Made by a program: the position numbers and the translations under genes. Below, one piece after another: positions 1 to 5,545 of a stretch of DNA of 5,594 nt. Below the pieces are notes generated by a model, which ran no database searches, was not told the DNA's origin, and was given only the letters and a program-made list of their open reading frames with translations. Within the stretch, counting starts at the first letter, position 1; each line of letters starts with the position of its first letter. Source of the stretch: an uncultured Sutterella sp. (GTDB taxonomy: Bacteria > Pseudomonadota > Gammaproteobacteria > Burkholderiales > Burkholderiaceae_F); the NCBI GenBank assembly GCA_900553105.1, contig USCE01000096.1, positions 1-5,594 on the forward strand, given 5' to 3'.

Positions 1-45
1 GATAGGCTCCGGTCTCGTGGGCTCGGAGATGTGTATAAGAGACAG
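1..45. other. Illumina Nextera P7/i7 adapter left on contig end
   Basis: Positions 12-45 equal the 34-nt Nextera Read 2 transposase adapter, ending in the Tn5 mosaic end (the final 19 bases, ending AGAGACAG). Positions 1-3 (GAT) fit the end of the P7 flow-cell primer. Positions 4-11 (AGGCTCCG) fit an 8-nt i7 index in exactly the expected place; from memory this is the N720 index. The block is synthetic and should be trimmed. It also creates a false GTG start at 31, giving a protein that begins MYKRQ, a known signature of this contaminant. True genomic sequence begins at 46. Confidence 0.98.
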
Positions 46-153
46 GATATCCGCAAGGTTGGACGAGAAAACCTGCGCAGTAATATCGCAATGGTGCTGC
101 AGGATACGCACCTGTTTACCGGTACCATTGCGGACAATATCCGCTACAGCCGC
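46..153 (+). other. ABC-transporter nucleotide-binding-domain fragment (probable chimera)
   Basis: The translation DIRKVGRENLRSNIAMVLQ, followed by DTHLFTGTIADNIRYS, matches the Q-loop region of exporter-type ABC ATPases (MVLQDT as the Q-loop, then LF-x-GTI-x-NI). In a real ABC protein an LSGGQ signature would follow about 50 residues later, with Walker B after it. Neither appears; the sequence turns into an unrelated acidic tail after about codon 41. The fragment is only about 108 bp, touches the adapter and has no Walker A. It is best read as a chimeric read or misassembled contig end, not as a real domain fusion. Confidence 0.7.
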
Positions 154-807
154 ATTCCGCCGGAAGTTGAGGCCGAAGAAATGAATCGTCCGCCTGTGTT
201 CTTGCGAGATGAAATGGAACAGGATTCGGCCGCCGTTGCTGTGGAGGCGTTCACGCAAACTATGCCGACCGAGCATGTTAATGTGGAAAGCCGTATCAGT
301 AACTTAAAGCGTGAACCCGCGGCTCGTCGTCCGAGAGCACAAGACTCCACCGGAGAAATCTCGGTTGAGGTTGTGAACAAAGAGACTCCCGTAACTAACT
401 CGGCTACCTCCGAGTCGCAAGCCGCTCAACCTGTCTCGGCTCAATCGCCTATCGCAGACGAAACAGTCACTGAAACGGTCGCAGAAGTAACGTCTGATAC
501 GGCCTCTGGGACCGTGGACGTTATCGAAACAATTGTTTCCGAGCAACCTGTCGTTGAGACAGTCGTCACCGAGACGCTAACGGCTCAAGAAGTTGCCACT
601 GAGAGCACCGAAGACGCATTAACGCGTTTGACAGCCGGTCTTTCAGAAGCCTTGGCTCAAAAAGGCCTCGTAGTTGTTCACACGCGAGCTGAGCTCGTTG
701 AACCGCTTGAATACAACCCCGTCATCTACCCGGGCCGTCCTCGCAAGGTCATGCCCCCGCTTGATGACAAGCCCTTAATTCAAGTGCACACTACTAAGTT
801 TGACTAA
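46..807 (+). CDS. Partial: RNase E-like C-terminal tail behind a likely chimeric ABC fragment
   Basis: The frame is open from the adapter boundary to a TAA at 805-807 and has no genuine start, so the gene is 5'-truncated. The first 36 genomic codons look like an ABC ATPase (separate entry). From about 154 the character changes to a low-complexity, probably disordered stretch rich in Glu, Thr, Val, Ala and Ser, with repeated VETVV/ETVTETV-like units. It ends in a compact motif: a 'GLVVVHTRAEL' segment, then 'GRPRK' and a terminal 'PLIQVHTTKFD'. Betaproteobacterial RNase E proteins typically end this way (a short LV-x-V-x-T segment, a basic GRPRK-like stretch, then PL-x-QVET-R). If this is correct, it is the scaffold end of the endoribonuclease that organises the RNA degradosome, with the catalytic half lost off the contig. 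None of the S1 or catalytic residues are present, so the assignment rests on the tail alone. Another long acidic, disordered protein is possible. Confidence 0.45.
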   Translation, partial: DIRKVGRENLRSNIAMVLQDTHLFTGTIADNIRYSRIPPEVEAEEMNRPPVFLRDEMEQDSAAVAVEAFTQTMPTEHVNVESRISNLKREPAARRPRAQDSTGEISVEVVNKETPVTNSATSESQAAQPVSAQSPIADETVTETVAEVTSDTASGTVDVIETIVSEQPVVETVVTETLTAQEVATESTEDALTRLTAGLSEALAQKGLVVVHTRAELVEPLEYNPVIYPGRPRKVMPPLDDKPLIQVHTTKFD

Positions 808-820
808 TTGACCATCATCA

Positions 821-847
821 CTCGGGCAGGTCGCAAACCTGCCCGAG
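821..847 (+). other. Intercistronic stem-loop, 11-bp perfect stem
   Basis: CTCGGGCAGGT (821-831) pairs perfectly with ACCTGCCCGAG (837-847) around the 5-nt loop CGCAA. It lies between the stop at 807 and the start at 867. No T-run follows, so it is not a canonical intrinsic terminator on either strand. Possible roles are mRNA end protection, processing of a bicistronic transcript, or partial termination. The structure is clear; the role is inferred. Confidence 0.6.
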
Positions 848-866
848 CACCTCGCGAAGGCTATTC

Positions 867-2093
867 ATGAATCACAATCAAGAGCTTTACGCAGACATCA
901 TTGAGTGCATTGAAAAAGTAGAACGCAACGAGCTCAAGCCCGACTCGATTGAGTTCCAAAAACTTTATCTCACGCTTCAATCCTTAGTGGCATCTAACGC
1001 AAATGATGTTGCCTCTGTCATTGCTCAAAAGCTTGAAGACAACGGCCATGATCTCAATGCCGTAGCCAGATGGCACTTTTTCATCGAGTCTTTGTCCGGT
1101 CACGTCAATCTCAGCAATCGCCGCTATACGCTATTGCTTATTCCTGTGTTGGCCGCCAGCGCGTACGGATTACCATTCGGCGCCATTGCCACAGAGATTG
1201 TCAAAAGCCTCAATCACAATCTTCAAGTCCTGCTACCCAATGCGACGGATGTCTTTATTAATCCGTACTTTTTAACGCCCGAAGCCTTTGATTATTCCGG
1301 CTTTGAGCTCAATCAAAAAATCACCGAATGGGCTCATGGACTTCAAAATGGGCGTACGTGCTTTATCGAGTCCGATGAAACACATGAAGAAGCCAATGAG
1401 CTTGTTGCCGACATCCGTCTCATCGCAGCGATTATTGTCGAACCGAGCGCCAAACCTTTATTTCACCTTAAAAATTACAAGCTTTTGAGCGAAGATCTCT
1501 TAAAAGGTCTCGAAAAACACTACATTGCCACTCGCTTCGAATTCCCCTTTGCGCTCTCGGAGCAAATGACTCATTACCTCGATGAGATCAAACCGCAAGA
1601 GTTCTACGTGCAGGATTTGTTCCTCTCACCCATTGCCACGTTAACAGAAGCCGGTAAAGCTTTCCGTCACATCGCGCTTCGAGAAGCGCTGATGAATTTA
1701 AAGCAAACTTATGAGCTCACAAGCGATAAACTTCAAGCCACGGTCGGAGCTTTCTATGAAAACGTCCAAATGGGTTTGATGGGATTAACAGAGTTTCGTG
1801 TAGGCTTTGGCCTAACAGATAAGCCTGAGCAAATCGTTCAAGGCATTGCATGGCCTGTCTTTAATGAGCCCGCAGCAATGACGTTCGAAACCTTAATGAA
1901 ATGTCTGCACTATCACGGCTTTACCGAAGGTCAAAACGCCACCGTTTTACAAGGTGAATCGTTCTTTATGGACGAAGAAGACGAAGAGGTGCTCTATCCA
2001 AGCGCTAGTGGCACGCTTTGTGAGCCCAGTGAACCCGAGATTGATTCGGCTATGCAAACAACGCGAACGCCGAGTAACTTTATTTTGAATTAA
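867..2093 (+). CDS. DUF2863-like protein of unknown function
   Basis: This is a 408-residue soluble protein with no signal peptide or membrane span. The ATG at 867 is preceded by GAAGG (856-860), 6 nt upstream, which supports this start. The layout recalls the betaproteobacterial DUF2863 family, which is also about 400 residues. It has a hydrophobic block 'RRYTLLLIPVLAASAYGLP' (about 85-103) that fits the family's KRY..LL.APILAW..Y.IP segment. The strongest resemblance is 'TEFRVGFGLTD' followed by 'IVQGIAWPVF' (about 298-322), like the family's EYRIGF...D..YGVVWPL. It closes with an acidic segment and 'LYPSASGTLCEPSEPE' (about 366-381), like LYP.P.GE.VHAEMPE. The family's cysteine pair before LYP, as I recall it, is replaced here by an acidic run (MDEEDEE). 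The family has no established function. The gene could be co-transcribed with the partial gene upstream and ends at the convergent terminator at 2102. The family call is from memory and moderately sure. Confidence 0.6.
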   Translation: MNHNQELYADIIECIEKVERNELKPDSIEFQKLYLTLQSLVASNANDVASVIAQKLEDNGHDLNAVARWHFFIESLSGHVNLSNRRYTLLLIPVLAASAYGLPFGAIATEIVKSLNHNLQVLLPNATDVFINPYFLTPEAFDYSGFELNQKITEWAHGLQNGRTCFIESDETHEEANELVADIRLIAAIIVEPSAKPLFHLKNYKLLSEDLLKGLEKHYIATRFEFPFALSEQMTHYLDEIKPQEFYVQDLFLSPIATLTEAGKAFRHIALREALMNLKQTYELTSDKLQATVGAFYENVQMGLMGLTEFRVGFGLTDKPEQIVQGIAWPVFNEPAAMTFETLMKCLHYHGFTEGQNATVLQGESFFMDEEDEEVLYPSASGTLCEPSEPEIDSAMQTTRTPSNFILN

Positions 2094-2101
2094 CTACACA
2101 C

Positions 2102-2135
2102 AAAAAAACCTCCGCTTGTGTAACGGAGGTTTTTT
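2102..2135. terminator. Bidirectional intrinsic terminator between convergent genes
   Basis: The 12-bp stem AAAAAACCTCCG (2103-2114) / CGGAGGTTTTTT (2124-2135) encloses the 9-nt loop CTTGTGTAA. The GC-rich part is CCTCCG/CGGAGG, with T6 on the plus strand and, through the A7 tract, T7 on the minus strand. It lies 9 nt after the stop of the plus gene (2093) and 20 nt beyond the stop of the minus gene (2155), so it can serve both. Confidence 0.92.
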
Positions 2136-2154
2136 GAATCTCTACCGATTAGGC

Positions 2155-3762
2155 TTAACGTTCGAAGACGAACTTACCGCCCACCATCGTTGCGTCCACC
2201 TTCACGGTCAAAATTTCATCAGAATCGATCGTAAAGATGTCCCGACTTAAGACCACCAAATCAGCGTAGTAGCCCTTAAAGAGACGTCCCTTCACGTTTT
2301 CTTCAAAGGATACGTAAGCGCTTTCTTTCGTGTAAGCGTCCACGGCATCGTAGATATCGACACATTCTTCGGTATGGAAGCCCGGACGATCCACGCCGTC
2401 GAGCGTCTTACGCGTGACTGCGCAGAAAAGATTATCAATCGGGTTCATATCTTCGATGGGGCTGTCCGTTCCATAACTCGTGTGAACCCCCAAGTCCTTT
2501 AACGTGCGGAAAGCATAGCTTGTTGCAGCCAATTCCTTGCCGACTCGATCTTCGACAATCTTCGTGTCATAGTGCAAGAAAATCGGTTGCACAAGTGCCA
2601 ATATGCCGTTTTTCGTGAAGCGTTCCAACAGCGGACGATCGGTAATTTGCACGTGAATAATGCCCAAACGCAAGGGGTTTTGACCATCGTGGCAGAACTT
2701 GTCATAGCAATTGAGCACATTTTCAACGGCAGCATCACCAATGGCGTGAACAACAGCACTGCAATTACGCTCGACGGCCATACCGACCAACGTATCGAGT
2801 TCGCTTTCGGTTAAAGTGGCAATGCCTTGCGTGCTCGGATCATCGGCATAGGGCTGACGCATTAAAGCGGTACGAGCACCAAGCGAACCGTCAACAAAAA
2901 GCTTCAACGGGCCGATGCGGTTATAAGCATCGCCTTGGCCGGTGCGATAACCCTTATCAAAGAAAGCTTGCAGATCAGCTTGATTCATAAAGGCAAATTG
3001 GTGATAGGCACGAATCGAGCGATCTTCGCCCAAGACTTCTTCAAACGCTTGAAGTGTCGAGGCCCAGTCCTTATTACGAAGATCGGTCGTTTGCACAGAC
3101 GTGACACCGGTTTCGTTAGCATGACGGATAGCCGTGCGAAGCATACGCTTCTTGAGCTCTAAACTCTTTTCTGCCATCAAAATGCGGATTTGTGCACGAG
3201 CATTTTCACGGAATACACCCGTCAATTCCCCGTTTTCTACGTCAATGGCACCACCAGCATTGGGAACCGTATCAACGGTGATACCGGCCATTTCCAAAGC
3301 CTTCGTATTACAAGTCAAGATGTGGCCGCATGCTCGATCAAAAATAATCGGATGCTCAGTTGAGATCTTATCCAAATCGTAGCGCGTCAAAAGACGATGC
3401 TCATCAGTGAAATAGTCTTGGTTCCAACCCATCCCGTGAACTACTTCGCCGGGAGCGGGATGATTTTCTTCAATGTAACGACGGCCTCGGGCAATTACTT
3501 CTTCGATCGTAGTCACGCCCAAAAGCTTCACAGAAGCCAAAAACACACCGGTATTGAAGAGATGTTGGTGCGAGTCATTAAAGCCGGGCACAATCGTGCG
3601 GCCTTGAGCATCGTAGAGCTCAGGCTCAAGACCTTGAGCAGCTGCTCGCACTTCTTCTTCAGAGCCCACAGCGGCAATCAAACCGTCATCGCCTACCAAA
3701 AGGGCTTGGGCAAAACGTTCGCGTTCCAAATAAATCTTCGCGTTATGAATTAATGTCGACAT
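2155..3762 (-). CDS. YtcJ-type metal-dependent amidohydrolase (Amidohydro_3 family)
   Basis: This 535-residue cytoplasmic enzyme belongs to the amidohydrolase superfamily, YtcJ/N-substituted formamide deformylase branch, whose usual length is about 530-550. The visible features come in the expected order. There is an N-terminal beta-sandwich strand set. The metal motif 'GFNDSHQHL' follows (His65, His67), then 'ACGHILTCNTKALEMAG' (about 144-160). Next is 'LKLFVDGSLGARTA' (about 286-299), with Lys287 at the position of the family's possible carboxylated lysine. 'VVHAIGDAAV' (His339), 'GIIHVQ' (His370) and 'TSYGTDSPIEDMNP' (catalytic or metal-binding Asp433) complete the site. The C-terminal sandwich ends with 'GYYADLVVLS' (about 497-506). 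All key residues are present, so it should be active. The family hydrolyses amide-type C-N bonds, but its substrate cannot be read from sequence. AGGAG (3770-3774) lies 7 nt before the ATG. It follows the permease gene after 14 nt, so both share the lysine riboswitch leader. A lysine-derived amide is a plausible substrate; that is an inference. Confidence 0.92.
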   Translation of the reverse strand: MSTLIHNAKIYLERERFAQALLVGDDGLIAAVGSEEEVRAAAQGLEPELYDAQGRTIVPGFNDSHQHLFNTGVFLASVKLLGVTTIEEVIARGRRYIEENHPAPGEVVHGMGWNQDYFTDEHRLLTRYDLDKISTEHPIIFDRACGHILTCNTKALEMAGITVDTVPNAGGAIDVENGELTGVFRENARAQIRILMAEKSLELKKRMLRTAIRHANETGVTSVQTTDLRNKDWASTLQAFEEVLGEDRSIRAYHQFAFMNQADLQAFFDKGYRTGQGDAYNRIGPLKLFVDGSLGARTALMRQPYADDPSTQGIATLTESELDTLVGMAVERNCSAVVHAIGDAAVENVLNCYDKFCHDGQNPLRLGIIHVQITDRPLLERFTKNGILALVQPIFLHYDTKIVEDRVGKELAATSYAFRTLKDLGVHTSYGTDSPIEDMNPIDNLFCAVTRKTLDGVDRPGFHTEECVDIYDAVDAYTKESAYVSFEENVKGRLFKGYYADLVVLSRDIFTIDSDEILTVKVDATMVGGKFVFER

Positions 3763-3769
3763 GTTGATT

Positions 3770-3774
3770 CTCCT
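3770..3774 (-). promoter_or_regulatory. Shine-Dalgarno site of the amidohydrolase gene
   Basis: AGGAG on the minus strand sits inside the 14-nt gap after the permease stop (TAG, 3777-3779), 7 nt from the ATG at 3762. This tight spacing favours translational coupling of the two genes and fixes the start. Confidence 0.85.
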
Positions 3775-3776
3775 GA

Positions 3777-5183
3777 CTATTGTTGAGCATCACTGTTGTC
3801 TTGTTGCGCTTGAACGGCATCATGAGACTTGCGGAAGAAGATTTCATAGATGACCAAACCCAAGAGCGGAACGATAACACCGAGTAAAACGGTAATCGGG
3901 TCGTTGATAATCGTATTTGCGATCAAACCGATCATGATAGCGCAGATCAACAACACCGGAATCGGATACAACCAAACCTTGTAGGGGCGATCCATGTCGG
4001 GATACTTCTTGCGAAGCACGATCACGCTAAAGAATGCCATGCCGTGGAAAATCATGCCGCACAGGGCCACAAGGCTTGTCAATTCGCCCAAAGTACGCGA
4101 GAGAATCAAAACGATTGCCAAGCAACAAGAAGCCAATTGAGCGTTCATCGGGGTCTTGTAAACCGGGTGAAGCTTGCCGAAGCTCTTGAAGAAAGCACCG
4201 TCACGAGCCATAGCGTAATACATACGCGGGAAGGCCAACACGCAACCGTTCAAAGAGTTAAAGATTGCAAGCACCATGGCTACACCGACGATTACGAGAC
4301 CGGCAGAACCGAAGAGCGAATTGGCTGCTTCAGTGCCCAAGTAGTAGTTACCGGAGCTCACCATCTGGAGAATCTTGTCGTAAGGCACGACACGGAAAAT
4401 CGAGTAGTTAAACAGAATGTAGAGCACCATCACGCCCGTGATTGCCAGAATCAAGGCCAACGGGATATTGCGGCGCGGATTCTTGATTTCTTCGGCGATG
4501 TTATTCAAATTCGTCCAGCCTTCATAGGCCCACAAGGTGGCAATCACGGCAAAACCGATCATACTCATCAAGGTGCTCCAAGAAGGCATTTCTGCGGGCA
4601 TAGCCGTCAAGTCAGGGCTTTCCGTACCAAAGAACAAGCCGGCAAAGAGAATCAAAAGAATCGGGAACATCTTCAGGATCATGGACCAGCTTTGCAAGCT
4701 AGAACCCATGCGCACACCGCGAATGTTAATCAATGTCAACAGCAACACGGTCGAGATGGCTATCACCTTTTGCACGATAGGATCGATCGGGAAGATGGAA
4801 TTCAATGCAGCAGCAAACGCCACGGCCAATGCGGCAATAGAGCCTGGATTGGACAAGGTGAAGTTACCGAACCCACACATAAAGGCGATTCGTTCACCAT
4901 AGGCTTCGCGCAGGTAAACGTAGTAGCCGCCGGCTCTCGGAATCATGGCGCCGAGCTCGGCAAAGCAAATGCCGCTCATCAACGTCACCAAACCGCCAAT
5001 TAACCAAACGAGAAGAGCAAGACCCAGACTCATGCCTGAGCGTTCGAGAACAATGGCGCCGATGTAGAAAATACCGGAACCGATCATGATACCTGCTAAA
5101 ACGGAGATACCGCCGAAAAGCGTAACTTCACGACGCATTTCCGTGGATTCACTTTGCAGGCGATTGGCAGCATTACTTGTCAT
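3777..5183 (-). CDS. APC-superfamily (LAT/SteT-like) amino acid permease under lysine riboswitch control
   Basis: This 468-residue inner-membrane protein has about 12 hydrophobic helices, typical of the APC superfamily. 'GIMIGSGIF' (31-39) is the unwound TM1 segment that binds the amino acid carboxylate. 'ELGAMIPRAGGYYVYLREAYG' spans about 76-96 (TM2 end and first cytoplasmic loop). TM6 carries 'AYEGWTNLNNIAEEIKNP' (about 219-236), the L-amino-acid transporter (SLC7 light chain/SteT) pattern. 'RMYYAMARDG' (310-319), 'HPVYKTPMNA' and 'YPDMDRPYKVWLYPI' (about 404-418) are further family landmarks. The C-tail is hydrophilic and Gln/Asp-rich. LAT/SteT proteins are often exchangers of neutral or cationic amino acids, and specificity is not readable here. 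The lysine riboswitch in its leader argues for lysine or a lysine derivative. The ATG at 5183 has GAGG (5191-5194) 7 nt upstream. It is the first gene of a two-gene operon. Confidence 0.92.
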   Translation of the reverse strand: MTSNAANRLQSESTEMRREVTLFGGISVLAGIMIGSGIFYIGAIVLERSGMSLGLALLVWLIGGLVTLMSGICFAELGAMIPRAGGYYVYLREAYGERIAFMCGFGNFTLSNPGSIAALAVAFAAALNSIFPIDPIVQKVIAISTVLLLTLINIRGVRMGSSLQSWSMILKMFPILLILFAGLFFGTESPDLTAMPAEMPSWSTLMSMIGFAVIATLWAYEGWTNLNNIAEEIKNPRRNIPLALILAITGVMVLYILFNYSIFRVVPYDKILQMVSSGNYYLGTEAANSLFGSAGLVIVGVAMVLAIFNSLNGCVLAFPRMYYAMARDGAFFKSFGKLHPVYKTPMNAQLASCCLAIVLILSRTLGELTSLVALCGMIFHGMAFFSVIVLRKKYPDMDRPYKVWLYPIPVLLICAIMIGLIANTIINDPITVLLGVIVPLLGLVIYEIFFRKSHDAVQAQQDNSDAQQ

Positions 5184-5190
5184 TATCAGA

Positions 5191-5194
5191 CCTC
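5191..5194 (-). promoter_or_regulatory. Shine-Dalgarno site of the permease gene
   Basis: GAGG within TGAGGT on the minus strand lies 7 nt upstream of the ATG at 5183 and downstream of the leader terminator, so it is only transcribed when the riboswitch reads through. Confidence 0.75.
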
Positions 5195-5219
5195 AAATGT
5201 TATCAATAAGGTTTAGGGT

Positions 5220-5247
5220 AAAAAAAAGTTGCATCCATCGATGCAAC
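5220..5247 (-). terminator. Leader terminator (riboswitch OFF structure)
   Basis: Read on the minus strand, GTTGCATC / GATGCAAC is a perfect 8-bp stem with a 4-nt loop (GATG), directly followed by eight Ts (5227-5220). It ends 36 nt before the permease ATG. It is strictly one-directional: on the plus strand no T-run follows. Its 5' arm is the same stretch that can pair with the end of the lysine aptamer, so it works as a regulated attenuator. Confidence 0.92.
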
Positions 5248-5297
5248 GTCCCTACAACATATCAGTAGCACTGATAACGACAGCTTGCAATCGATAG
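5235..5297 (-). promoter_or_regulatory. Antiterminator helix of the lysine riboswitch (alternative fold)
   Basis: On the minus strand CTATCGATTGCAA (5297-5285) can pair with TTGCATCGATGG (5246-5235): 12 pairs with one bulged U and one G-U wobble. The first arm includes the 3' strand of aptamer helix P1, and the second covers the 5' arm and loop of the terminator. P1 formation and antitermination therefore exclude each other. A small 7-bp hairpin (TATCAGT/ACTGATA, 5260-5276, loop GCT) lies between the arms and brings them together. The pairing is seen in the sequence; the switching is inferred. Confidence 0.75.
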
Positions 5298-5458
5298 CTC
5301 CTCTGCTTGGACCTCAAGCAGGAGTCGACGGGATATTTTCCCGGCGCCCAACTGACCTCTTCTACCGAATCGGTCGTTTCGGCAACTTGACCTTTCACGC
5401 TCTGTCTTTGGGTGTCCCCTCGGTAGCGTTACTCATTCGCGTTGCGCCTCTACCAACT
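5289..5458 (-). ncRNA. Lysine riboswitch aptamer (L box)
   Basis: The minus-strand leader carries the conserved L box elements in the right order and spacing (about 170 nt). P1 is AGTTGGTAG (5458-5450) with CTATCGATT (5297-5289). The conserved 'AGAGGCGC' follows, then 'AGTAACGCT'. P2 closes with ACGCT (5429-5425)/AGCGT (5401-5397), followed by 'GAAAGG' and 'TTGCCGAA'. P3 can form AACGACC (5378-5372) with GGTCAGTT (5357-5350, one bulged A). P4 is CGGGA/TCCCG (5343-5329), then 'GTCGACTCC'. P5 is CTGCTTG/CAAGCAG (5321-5303), and the aptamer closes with 'GAGGAGCTATC'. This parallels the lysC leaders of B. subtilis and E. coli segment by segment. The class binds L-lysine. The linked terminator predicts that lysine stabilises P1, frees the terminator and shuts off the permease-amidohydrolase operon. 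Confidence 0.93.
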
Positions 5459-5467
5459 TTGAATTTA

Positions 5468-5496
5468 ATTTAACCGCAATTGAAAAAGCCTGTAAA
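5468..5496 (-). promoter_or_regulatory. Sigma70-like promoter of the riboswitch operon
   Basis: On the minus strand TTTACA (5496-5491) and TTAAAT (5473-5468) are separated by 17 nt. The expected start near 5460-5461 falls just before the 5' strand of aptamer P1. That placement supports the call more than the modest -10 match does. Confidence 0.65.
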
Positions 5497-5511
5497 TAGG
5501 CATTTCTGTGT

Positions 5512-5545
5512 AAAAGAGGGAGCGATTACCCTAATCGCCCCCTCT
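5512..5545 (-). terminator. Intrinsic terminator of a minus-strand gene beyond the right edge
   Basis: AGAGGG-A-GCGATTA (5515-5528) and TAATCGC-C-CCCTCT (5532-5545) form a 14-bp stem with loop CCC on the plus strand (GGG on the minus). The only plus-strand mismatch, A/C, becomes a G-U wobble on the minus strand, so the minus-strand RNA pairs fully and is followed by UUUUACAC. No T-run follows on the plus strand. It lies just upstream of the riboswitch promoter and would insulate it from a leftward gene outside the window. A leftward frame does end with TAA at 5561-5559, but it is too short to call as a gene. Confidence 0.72.

Noticed and set aside
31..45. GTG start giving a protein that begins MYKRQ
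   Set aside because: These codons are adapter sequence, not genome.
2499..3753. Several open frames of 75-118 codons antisense to or in other frames of the amidohydrolase
   Set aside because: They lie wholly inside a gene with intact catalytic motifs, and none of their translations shows a recognisable domain.
4044..5003. A 319-codon open frame on the plus strand, antisense to the permease
   Set aside because: Its translation is rich in His, Gln and Arg with no domain sense, as expected for the antisense shadow of a hydrophobic membrane protein. The permease on the other strand has clear family motifs.
5285..5473. A short plus-strand open frame of 62 codons through the leader
   Set aside because: It coincides with the lysine aptamer on the opposite strand, has no Shine-Dalgarno and encodes nothing recognisable.
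5483..5501. GCCT/AGGC hairpin followed by five Us on the minus strand, as a second terminator
   Set aside because: The stem is only 4 bp and overlaps the well-spaced -35 element of the riboswitch promoter. The stronger 14-bp hairpin at 5512-5545 already serves this role.
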